Part shown: piece by piece, positions 1 to 5,949 of the stretch
Layout: every line of letters starts with the position of its first letter
Numbering within the stretch: the stretch's first letter is position 1
Source: Verrucomicrobiota bacterium
GTDB taxonomy: Bacteria; Verrucomicrobiota; Verrucomicrobiia; Opitutales; Coraliomargaritaceae
DNA: 6,029 nt
Direction of reading: 5' to 3'
NCBI GenBank assembly: GCA_027620575.1
Contig: JAQCDT010000073.1
Location: forward strand, 1 to 6,029
Position numbers and translations under genes: made by a program
The notes under the pieces: generated by a model
Database searches by the model: none
Told to the model about the DNA's origin: nothing
The model's input: only the letters and a program-made list of their open reading frames with translations

Positions 1-1218
1 CCTTTCATAATATTTCTTATTCGAAGAATTGGAGCTTACCTGGCAATGCGTTCCAAACAGATTGTAGCACTTTCAGAAAAATTAGGCTCATCAGTCATTG
101 AGAACTTTCAGTCACCGATAGAAATAAGGGCCTATAATTTAGAATCTAAACAAATCAGTGATTTCATTTCAAAACTTAAAGAACTGTTTAAACTTAATCT
201 AAAAAGTACCCGATTTTCTTTAATCATGTCCCCAAGCATTGAAATTATATCAGGGCTTGGTATTGCCTTTGCGCTATTTTTTGGAGTGAAGAATGGAATG
301 GGAGAAGGTGATTTCTTTGCTTTGCTGATAGCTCTATACATGATTTATACTCCAATTAAAAGAATTAGTGCCATTCAAAATAAATTGAAAATCTTAGAAG
401 CGCCAATAGATCGACTAGAAGCTATTTTAAATACAAAAGTAACCATTTGCTCTCCCGAAAATCCAAAATCTATACATAGACCCTTTGACGGGGAAATTAC
501 TTTTGAGCATATAGATTTTCAATATGATAACGGTAAAACAGCCCTAAAAGATATAAATGCTACGATACCTTTTGGAGAAAAGATCGGACTAGTAGGAGAA
601 AGTGGTGCGGGTAAATCGACTTTCGCAAATTTACTACTTAGACTTTATGATCCTAATAAAGGCCGTATTCTATTTGGTGGAATCGATATTAAAGAATTTG
701 ATATAAAAGAACTCAGAGAACTCATTTCTTATGTCCCTCAATCCCCTATACTATTCAATAACACAATCCTAGAAAATATCCGTTTAGGAAATCCTAATGC
801 CTCAGAAGAAGCGATAATGAATGCGGCAAAACAAGCAAATGCCCATAAATTTATATCCGAACTCGAAAATGGCTATCAAACAACAATTACTGAACGAGGT
901 AATTCGCTTTCAGGAGGACAACGACAACGAATTTCTATCGCTAGAGCTTTTCTAAAAGATTCACCGATACTCATTTTAGACGAAGCGACTTCCTCTTTAG
1001 ACAATAAAGCGGATAAAGAAATCAAAGATTCCTTAAAAAATCTATGCGAAGGCAGAACCTCATTAATAATCGCTCATAGACTATCCAGTTTAGAAGATAT
1101 CAATAAGCGTATGGTTTTCAAAGAAGGCGAGATAATCGGCTTTGGAGCACACGAAGACCTTTTAATATCTTGTGATCATTATAAAGAAATTATCGAAAAA
1201 CCTTATATCCTAAATTGA
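1..1218 (+). CDS. ABC exporter, fused membrane-ATPase subunit, MsbA-like (5' partial)
   Basis: This is an ATP-driven exporter half-transporter with membrane and nucleotide-binding domains on one chain. The frame is open to base 1 and the residues before the first ATG (base 46) continue the family pattern, so that ATG is internal and the true start lies outside the window. Counting codons from base 1, about 405 residues remain: the end of the transmembrane domain with two hydrophobic helices near 76-96 and 103-120, then a complete ATPase domain. The ATPase motifs are an A-loop Tyr175, Walker A GESGAGKST (199-207), Q-loop Gln247, signature LSGGQRQR (303-310), Walker B ILILDE ending at Glu328, D-loop SSLD and switch His359. 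All catalytic residues are present, so it should be active. The ATPase domain reads most like MsbA (lipid A-core flippase). The two glycosyltransferases downstream support a role in moving an LPS-type glycolipid across the inner membrane, but the substrate is inferred; a PglK-like flippase or a drug exporter remains possible. Confidence 0.93.
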   Translation, partial: PFIIFLIRRIGAYLAMRSKQIVALSEKLGSSVIENFQSPIEIRAYNLESKQISDFISKLKELFKLNLKSTRFSLIMSPSIEIISGLGIAFALFFGVKNGMGEGDFFALLIALYMIYTPIKRISAIQNKLKILEAPIDRLEAILNTKVTICSPENPKSIHRPFDGEITFEHIDFQYDNGKTALKDINATIPFGEKIGLVGESGAGKSTFANLLLRLYDPNKGRILFGGIDIKEFDIKELRELISYVPQSPILFNNTILENIRLGNPNASEEAIMNAAKQANAHKFISELENGYQTTITERGNSLSGGQRQRISIARAFLKDSPILILDEATSSLDNKADKEIKDSLKNLCEGRTSLIIAHRLSSLEDINKRMVFKEGEIIGFGAHEDLLISCDHYKEIIEKPYILN

Positions 1219-1254
1219 ATGAAACAGAGGTATCGTAAGACGACGGTGCTGTAA
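1219..1254 (+). other. 11-codon open frame directly after the ABC stop
   Basis: An ATG follows the ABC stop codon without a gap (TGAATGA) and opens a frame MKQRYRKTTVL ending in TAA. It is short and basic with no recognisable family. The arrangement would allow translational re-initiation, but an ORF of this length is easily due to chance. Confidence 0.12.
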
Positions 1255-1263
1255 AAAAAATTT

Positions 1264-1321
1264 GAGGATATTGATGCTGAATAATAAAAAAGCAAATGAA
1301 TGCACTCGTGATAAATCTTAA
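1264..1321 (+). other. Shine-Dalgarno-led 15-codon frame overlapping the GT25 start
   Basis: A GAGG at 1264-1267 sits 6 nt before an ATG at 1274. That frame (MLNNKKANECTRDKS, stop 1319-1321) runs through the ATG of the GT25 gene at 1296 in a different frame. It is the best ribosome-binding site seen near this gene, and it serves the short frame rather than the GT25 start. It could be a leader peptide whose translation tunes GT25 synthesis, or a chance ORF with GAGG acting as a distant ribosome entry site for GT25. There is no conservation evidence from one sequence. Confidence 0.2.
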
Positions 1322-2081
1322 AAGCTCGATTGATCGGCTTGAATTTCAAAAAAATCAGTTAGACACTCTTAATATTGACTATACAATCATCGAAGCAGTT
1401 GAAGCTTCCAAATTGGATGAAAATTTTTATCAAGAAAAGTCAATGTCTTGGGAACGACCACTTAGAAGATCCGAGCTTGCCTGTTGCTTGAGCCATGTCT
1501 TAGCTTGGAAAACAGTCATCAAGGAAGACAAACCTTATCTAATTTTAGAAGACGATGCGATTTTACATAAAGATACGCCATCTGCTCTTAGTGCTTTGAG
1601 CAAAAAGGGAAATTATGATTGTGTGAATTTCGAAACTAGAAACCGAAAGAAAATAATCAATAAAACTAAAATACCGCTCTCTGAAGCATACACATTATCG
1701 AAGATAATTCATAACAAATCAGGAGCGGCTGCCTATTTACTTTGGCCAAGTGGTGCGCAAATTCTGTACAATTATTATAAAAAGAATGGTGCAGCTTTGG
1801 CCGATGCTATTTTAGCTAATTGTGATCATTTTAAGCATTTTCAAATTGAGCCAGCACTTGCCATACAAATTGATTGCTGTGCTGATTATAATATCGTTCC
1901 ACCCATAGAAACTGCTTCGAATATAAGCCAGCAGCCAAAGCCAACTTCAAACAATCGACTTATGTTTGCATTCAGGCGATTAAAGGCGCAGGTCAAAATA
2001 CTATTTAAGCAGCTCATTACATTTTTTTCATCCAAACGAACTAATGTTCCATTTTATGGTAATGACACAGAAAATGACTGA
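1296..2081 (+). CDS. GT25 family glycosyltransferase (LPS core type)
   Basis: This is a glycosyltransferase of family 25, the LgtB/LpsA/LpcA type, which adds a sugar (often galactose) to LPS or lipooligosaccharide at the inner face of the cytoplasmic membrane. In 261 residues it shows the family's opening strand VINLKSSIDR (5-14), the helix RRSELACCLSHVLAW (57-71), the metal and sugar-nucleotide acidic motif LILEDD (82-87), the later block GAAAYLLWPSGAQIL (143-157) and AD (169-170), and a closing EPALAIQ block near 185-191. The start at 1296 fits because the family motif begins a few residues in; no Shine-Dalgarno lies close to it. From about residue 214 the chain leaves the catalytic domain and becomes a basic, amphipathic tail (FRRLKAQVKILFKQL, 226-240), which probably binds the membrane. 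It overlaps the next glycosyltransferase by 8 bp, so the two are probably translated together. Donor and acceptor sugars cannot be told from the sequence. Confidence 0.92.
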   Translation: MNALVINLKSSIDRLEFQKNQLDTLNIDYTIIEAVEASKLDENFYQEKSMSWERPLRRSELACCLSHVLAWKTVIKEDKPYLILEDDAILHKDTPSALSALSKKGNYDCVNFETRNRKKIINKTKIPLSEAYTLSKIIHNKSGAAAYLLWPSGAQILYNYYKKNGAALADAILANCDHFKHFQIEPALAIQIDCCADYNIVPPIETASNISQQPKPTSNNRLMFAFRRLKAQVKILFKQLITFFSSKRTNVPFYGNDTEND

Positions 2082-3111
2082 TAATCGAAAAGTTTACGTT
2101 ATCGCACCGAATTTAAATAGGCGATGGTCGGGTGTGACCTCGACTATTTTTGCCCTATTGCCGGTCCAAAGTAAGTATATTGATATTGTTGCATTCGGAT
2201 ATAATATCCCAAAAGAAATTCGATCGATTTCATTTTTTGGAATCCTTCGCCTAAGTAAAGACCATCAGTTGGTGTGGCATGCTCGAAGAAATATCGAAAT
2301 GCTTCTAGGCCTGGTGTTGAAAGTGATTGCTAAGCCAAATATGAAATTGATTTTCACTTCAGCGGCACAAAGAGATCATTCAAATTATACAAAATGGTTG
2401 ATTAAACAAATGGACAAGGTCGTGGCCACTTCGGAAAAAGCAGGCAGGTATTTAGAGGTGCCTCATGATGTTGTTATGCATGGGATTGATACAGAAAAAT
2501 ATACACCTACAGCGGAAAAAAGTCGTATCCGATCTGAATTAGGCTTACCCGAAGGTCGCTTAGTCGGCTGTTTTGGCCGAGTACGATTTCAAAAAGGCAT
2601 TGATGTTTTTGTCAAAGCTATGATCAAAATTTGTCAGCAATATCCTGAAGCCTATGGAATCATTAGTGGAAAGATTACTGCTGATAATCAAAAATATACG
2701 GACGATTTAAAACAATTAATTAAGGATGAAGGATTGGAAAAAAGAATCCTCTTTTTGGGTGAGCAGCCAACTGAAAATCTGCCCCTTCTTTTTCGATCTC
2801 TCGATATTTATATTGCTCCTCAGCGATGGGAGGGTTTCGGACTCACTCCTATCGAAGCAATGAGTTCTGGAGTTCCGGTGATTGCTACTCGTGCAGGTGT
2901 TTTTGAAGAAATGATTCTTCCTGGCAAAACAGGATATATCGTGGAATACGAAGATGCAGAATCCGTAGCACAGCATCTCTCAGATTTATTCAATAATGAG
3001 GCACTCTTAAACGAGATGTCTGAGCGTGCAAGAGACAGGGTCATCGATGCGTTTAATATCCATAAAGAGGCACAAAGCCTAATCGATATTTATAAGCAGA
3101 TCAGTGACTAA
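2074..3111 (+). CDS. GT4 glycosyltransferase, LpcC-like LPS core mannosyltransferase
   Basis: This is a GT-B fold, family 4 retaining glycosyltransferase of 345 residues. The N-terminal half carries blocks I recognise from LpcC, the rhizobial enzyme that adds mannose to the inner-core Kdo of LPS: APNLNRRWSGVTSTI (11-25), VWHARRNIEM (67-76), FTSAAQRDH then YTKWLIKQMD (94-114) and LEVPH...HGID (127-139). The C-terminal half has the common GT4 nucleotide-sugar domain: GCFGRVRFQKGID (165-177), the E-x7-E motif Glu253-GFGLTPI-Glu261 and the SGVPVIAT strand. I chose ATG 2074, which overlaps the GT25 stop as ATGACTGA and begins about 6 residues before the first beta strand; in-frame ATGs at 2044, 2056 and 2062 would add up to 10 residues with no family support. 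No start has a clear Shine-Dalgarno, which fits translational coupling to GT25. Mannose transfer is inferred from family resemblance; another hexose is possible. Confidence 0.9.
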   Translation: MTDNRKVYVIAPNLNRRWSGVTSTIFALLPVQSKYIDIVAFGYNIPKEIRSISFFGILRLSKDHQLVWHARRNIEMLLGLVLKVIAKPNMKLIFTSAAQRDHSNYTKWLIKQMDKVVATSEKAGRYLEVPHDVVMHGIDTEKYTPTAEKSRIRSELGLPEGRLVGCFGRVRFQKGIDVFVKAMIKICQQYPEAYGIISGKITADNQKYTDDLKQLIKDEGLEKRILFLGEQPTENLPLLFRSLDIYIAPQRWEGFGLTPIEAMSSGVPVIATRAGVFEEMILPGKTGYIVEYEDAESVAQHLSDLFNNEALLNEMSERARDRVIDAFNIHKEAQSLIDIYKQISD

Positions 3112-3137
3112 TATTCATCAAAATTGAATTTGCATAC

Positions 3138-3226
<89 letters not shown>

Positions 3227-3260
3227 GAAATTTGTGAAATAAATATGAGTACTGCTCTGA

Positions 3261-3283
3261 GTTGGTTTGCCAATCTTTTTTTT
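3261..3283 (+). terminator. candidate intrinsic terminator for the glycosyltransferase block
   Basis: A short hairpin GTTGG-TTTG-CCAAT (one G-T pair) at 3261-3274 is followed by C and eight T residues (3276-3283) on the + strand. It is 150 bp after the GT4 stop, on the far side of the oppositely oriented tRNA. The stem is only 5 bp, so the hairpin is weak, but the T run is long and no other T run follows the GT4 gene. If it works, + strand transcripts run antisense through the whole tRNA-Tyr gene before ending. Confidence 0.4.
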
Positions 3284-3301
3284 ACTTAATTTCAATTAAG
3301 T
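3284..3301. repeat. AT-rich palindrome between tRNA-Tyr and the prepilin peptidase gene
   Basis: A perfect 8-bp inverted repeat, ACTTAATT-TC-AATTAAGT, lies 5 bp beyond the end of the prepilin peptidase gene and directly abuts the T run of the candidate + strand terminator. On the - strand it is followed by A residues, not T, so it is not a classical terminator for the peptidase operon. It could be a protein-binding site, an mRNA 3'-end stabiliser or simply AT-rich chance sequence. Confidence 0.35.
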
Positions 3302-3306
3302 ACATT

Positions 3307-4170
3307 CTAAAGCGTGAAAATATTGACGATTTGAGCAAAATAGGCATCGACAAAGTTGTTGAGCCAAAGGAAATAAACAATCGCACCCAGTGCGAGAAAT
3401 GGACCGAATGGAAGCTCTTGGAGCTTGGGCTCTTTAGGCTTCTTCAGTTGCTGCATCAGCAAATAAGGCAAAATGATAATCGTACCGATAAAGGCTCCAC
3501 CAAAAAGCGAAAATAATGCCCCTTGCCAACCGGTAAAAGCTCCAATTGCGGCTAAAAATTTCACATCCCCTTCACCCATTGCGGGTTTTTTCAAAATAAT
3601 TTCCCCAATTGTGGCGATCCAATAAATTATACTTGTCCCAATAAATACTCCGAGCATCGCTTCGATCCAAGAATACCAATGGGCTTCAATCCCCCCTTGT
3701 GAAAACCCATGAAGCTCAGGGATAAAAATGGATACCATAAATCCCAAAATCATTCCTCCGATCGAAAAAACATCGGGAATAATCATATGATCTAAATCGA
3801 TGAAAGTGGCTGCGATTAAGATAGCGACGAAAAGCATACCAACAAAAGCAACTATGGGCTGATAGCTAAGCCATGAACAAAGAAACAAGACGCCGGTTAG
3901 GGCTTCAACTAAAGGATAGCGGACACTCAGTTTCTCATCACAACAAGCCGCTTTTCCTTTGAGCAAGAACCACGCAATAATCGGTAAGTTAAAATAAAAA
4001 GGGATTCGCTGACCGCATTGACAGGTAGACGGTGGTCGCACTACCGATTGTCCCTCAGGAATTCGATATATACAAACATTGAGAAAACTGCCCCACATTG
4101 CACCAAAGATAAACACACAGATGGGGATGAAATAAGGCATTGTTGTTTCTAAGCTATTGATCACTTCCAT
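3307..4170 (-). CDS. type IV prepilin peptidase / N-methyltransferase (family A24)
   Basis: This polytopic inner-membrane aspartic peptidase cleaves the leader of type IV prepilins or type II secretion pseudopilins, and the family usually also N-methylates the new N terminus. In 287 residues it has the N-terminal block GSFLNVCIYRIP (27-38), a cytoplasmic cysteine loop, RYPLVEAL (84-91), and the two peptidase aspartate regions: the IDLDHMIIPD segment (124-133) and GEGD with Asp202. Several hydrophobic helices follow. The cysteine loop has C50-Q-C52 and C76-C77 where the family normally has two CxxC pairs, so all four cysteines remain but with altered spacing. The start at 4170 is preferred over the internal Met11 because TAAGG lies 10 nt upstream. 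The gene begins 12 bp after aroE ends, so it sits in the same operon. No pilin or secretion genes are in the window, so the substrate system is unknown. The family is commonly named PilD/GspO. Confidence 0.94.
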   Translation of the reverse strand: MEVINSLETTMPYFIPICVFIFGAMWGSFLNVCIYRIPEGQSVVRPPSTCQCGQRIPFYFNLPIIAWFLLKGKAACCDEKLSVRYPLVEALTGVLFLCSWLSYQPIVAFVGMLFVAILIAATFIDLDHMIIPDVFSIGGMILGFMVSIFIPELHGFSQGGIEAHWYSWIEAMLGVFIGTSIIYWIATIGEIILKKPAMGEGDVKFLAAIGAFTGWQGALFSLFGGAFIGTIIILPYLLMQQLKKPKEPKLQELPFGPFLALGAIVYFLWLNNFVDAYFAQIVNIFTL

Positions 4171-4180
4171 ATCTATTCTG

Positions 4181-4185
4181 CCTTA
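4181..4185 (-). promoter_or_regulatory. ribosome-binding site of the prepilin peptidase gene, overlapping the aroE stop
   Basis: TAAGG on the - strand lies 10 nt before the ATG at 4170. Its TAA is the stop codon of aroE, so termination on aroE places ribosomes on this site. This decides the peptidase start and suggests coupling of the two genes. It is one of the very few recognisable Shine-Dalgarno sequences in the window. Confidence 0.45.
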
Positions 4186-5103
4186 CTGATTCACTTGATT
4201 ATTGAGTGCCTTTTCACCTGCATTGTGCATAATTTGAGCATCGATTGTTTGCTCTGTCCAAATTTCAAGTGCCTTCGCTCCTTGATGCACTAACATGCCC
4301 AGTCCTGTCTTGACCGCACACCCTAGTTTTTCTGCTTCAATACACAATTGCGTCTCTTGGGGATTATAGACCATATCATAAACTGACCATTGGGGAGTCA
4401 AAAAGGTAACATCTAAAGGCAGAGGATCCTTTTCATTCAATCCAAGCGAGGTGGCATTAATACAAATGCCTGTTTCTGGTAAGTTCGACAGATCTTCTTT
4501 TGCTTGGATTGGCAAAATACATTCAAAGCCTTTCAAATCGGATAAGCTTGAAAGCATAGCATCCAGTCGGTCTTTCGATCGATTGAGGATTCGAATCGAC
4601 GCCGCATTCTGACTCAAACATTCAACAACAGCAGCTCTTGCCGCACCACCTGCTCCTAATATCAGTACATCGCTTCCATTTAAACTTTTACCGAGTTCCT
4701 GCTCAATTCCTTTAGACATTCCATAGCCGTCGGTATTAAATCCTTCATAGCCTGAAGCCGTCCATTTCAAAGTATTCACTGCACCAATCGCTCTTGAAGA
4801 GTCAGAAATAACCTTCAGAAAATCGATAGCCATGACTTTGTGGGGTACCGTTAAGTTTAAGCCGAGGAAACGCTTCTGATAAAATAACTCTAAAGCGTCG
4901 GGCAAATCCTTGGGATCAATCTCAAAGCGAAAATATGCCCATTCTTTGTATTTAGGGTCGCTCTGTGCGAGTTGCTCAATGGCTGCATTATGCATAATCG
5001 GACTGAGTGAATGTTTAATCGGTTGCCCTATTACAGCTAGGGCTGTGCCCGAATAATCCCATACTTTTAAATCAGCAAGGGTGTATGTTTTTTCTGTGTC
5101 CAT
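4183..5103 (-). CDS. aroE: shikimate dehydrogenase (NADP-dependent)
   Basis: The enzyme reduces 3-dehydroshikimate to shikimate with NADPH in the cytosolic pathway to chorismate and aromatic amino acids. In 306 residues it shows the shikimate-binding block GQPIKHSLSPIMHNAA (26-41), the catalytic lysine in NLTVPHK (Lys89), GAVNTL (107-112), the catalytic aspartate in FNTDGYG (Asp125), the Rossmann loop GAGGAARA (150-157), NRS at 174-176 for the NADP phosphate, NATSLG (216-221) and GLGMLVHQGA (267-276). It is full length and intact. I chose ATG 5103. The frame extends to a TTG at 5151, but those 16 extra residues match no family sequence. With ATG 5103 there is still a lead-in of about 20 residues before the first strand, longer than in typical AroE. 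No Shine-Dalgarno precedes the ATG. It sits 51 bp after yggS and 12 bp before the prepilin peptidase gene. Confidence 0.96.
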   Translation of the reverse strand: MDTEKTYTLADLKVWDYSGTALAVIGQPIKHSLSPIMHNAAIEQLAQSDPKYKEWAYFRFEIDPKDLPDALELFYQKRFLGLNLTVPHKVMAIDFLKVISDSSRAIGAVNTLKWTASGYEGFNTDGYGMSKGIEQELGKSLNGSDVLILGAGGAARAAVVECLSQNAASIRILNRSKDRLDAMLSSLSDLKGFECILPIQAKEDLSNLPETGICINATSLGLNEKDPLPLDVTFLTPQWSVYDMVYNPQETQLCIEAEKLGCAVKTGLGMLVHQGAKALEIWTEQTIDAQIMHNAGEKALNNQVNQ

Positions 5104-5154
5104 TAATACTACTAGCTTAGATAATTCAAAACAAAGCCATCGATTAATCAATCT

Positions 5155-5847
5155 TTAAGCACGACTTCCATACAATGCAGAACCCACACGAATCATTGTA
5201 GAACCAGCGGCAATTGCTTCTTCTAAATCCTGTGTCATTCCCATGGACAATTCATTTAACTCAATTTTATATTCGCTGACTAAAGAATCTCTAATCATTC
5301 GTAGCTTTTCAAAACAGGCTTTTGCACTTGAAGGGTCGTCATCTAATGGAGCAATGGTCATTAATCCTTCACATTTCAAATATGTTGACCCTAACACAGC
5401 ATCCAAAGCTTCCGACATAGATGCTTCACCAAAACCGTATTTATTAGGATCTTCACCTGCATTGCACTGTAAAAAAATTGGCAACACTTTCCCGGAAACT
5501 TCGCAAGCTGTATTTAATTTACGAATAAGTTTCAAAGAATCCACCGATTGAATTCGGTCAAATAAGCGTACCGCTTCGTTTACTTTGTTCGATTGTAGGT
5601 GTCCAATTAATTCCCATGTACTGTTTCCCGAAGACTCTGATTTTTTCTCTTTAACTTCTTGAACACGATTTTCTCCTACACTCGTTAATCCAACATGAAG
5701 GGCATATTCAATCGCCTGTACTGGATGTGTCTTCGTTACAGGCAATAATTGAACCTCGGAAATATCTCGCCCACTCTCCTCACAAGCTCTTTCTATTCGA
5801 AGCTTGATATTAGTAAAATTTATAATAAATTCTTCTAATGTTATCAT
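5155..5847 (-). CDS. PLP-binding homeostasis protein, YggS/PLPBP family
   Basis: This cytosolic protein of 230 residues has a single alanine-racemase-like barrel that binds pyridoxal 5'-phosphate and helps keep vitamin B6 and amino-acid pools in balance; no catalytic reaction is established for the family. The PLP Schiff-base lysine is Lys39 in LLPVTKTHP (34-42). Other hallmarks are GENRVQE (58-64), WELIGHLQSNK (78-88), KYGF, EGLMTIAP, the phosphate-binding SMGMTQD (201-207) and RVGSALYG (220-227). Length and motifs are typical, and nothing is missing. The start at 5847 gives the usual N terminus; an AGG touches the ATG at zero spacing, so there is no useful Shine-Dalgarno. It is the first gene of the - strand run with aroE and the prepilin peptidase gene, and diverges from the LysR-type gene. 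Common symbols are yggS, ylmE and proB-associated yggS. Confidence 0.95.
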   Translation of the reverse strand: MITLEEFIINFTNIKLRIERACEESGRDISEVQLLPVTKTHPVQAIEYALHVGLTSVGENRVQEVKEKKSESSGNSTWELIGHLQSNKVNEAVRLFDRIQSVDSLKLIRKLNTACEVSGKVLPIFLQCNAGEDPNKYGFGEASMSEALDAVLGSTYLKCEGLMTIAPLDDDPSSAKACFEKLRMIRDSLVSEYKIELNELSMGMTQDLEEAIAAGSTMIRVGSALYGSRA

Positions 5848-5949
5848 CCTAGGTTTTGGGTTATTAATTTCGCTACGACACGATACATAAACACCAGCCT
5901 TCCAATTAAAAGCAAATTAAACAATAAATAATAAAAAATAACCTTAATT
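5848..5949. promoter_or_regulatory. divergent promoter region between yggS-type and LysR-type genes
   Basis: The 102 bp between the two divergent starts are strongly AT-rich, with A-rich stretches at about 5912-5940. LysR-type regulators commonly bind such shared intergenic regions to control themselves and the opposite gene. Promoters for both strands must lie here unless they are further inside the genes. I could not fix convincing -35/-10 pairs or a clear T-N11-A palindrome by eye, so only the region is reported. Confidence 0.4.

Noticed and set aside
46..1218. ATG at 46 as the start of the ABC exporter gene
   Set aside because: The frame is open back to base 1, the upstream residues fit the transmembrane domain, and about half of that domain would be missing from the protein. 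The gene is cut by the window edge.
1170..1830. Shared 11-mer TTGTGATCATT at 1170-1180 and 1820-1830
   Set aside because: Both copies are inside coding sequence and encode similar Cys-Asp-His runs. There are only two copies and no larger repeat, so chance is the simplest explanation; the CRP-like look is incomplete.
2716..3044. - strand frames inside the GT4 gene
   Set aside because: They overlap the conserved C-terminal domain of the GT4 gene, have low-complexity composition and no motifs.
3240..3273. Promoter for tRNA-Tyr (TTGGCA with a -10 near 3242-3248, - strand)
   Set aside because: The -10 matches only 3-4 of 6 consensus bases at 19-20 bp spacing, and the -35 overlaps the candidate terminator stem. 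Not strong enough for a feature.
3262..3516. 84-codon + strand frame overlapping the prepilin peptidase gene
   Set aside because: It lies antisense to the intact peptidase gene and shows no family resemblance; it is a shadow frame.
5243..5551. 102-codon + strand frame within the YggS-type gene
   Set aside because: It is antisense to a gene with all family motifs and has no recognisable domain.
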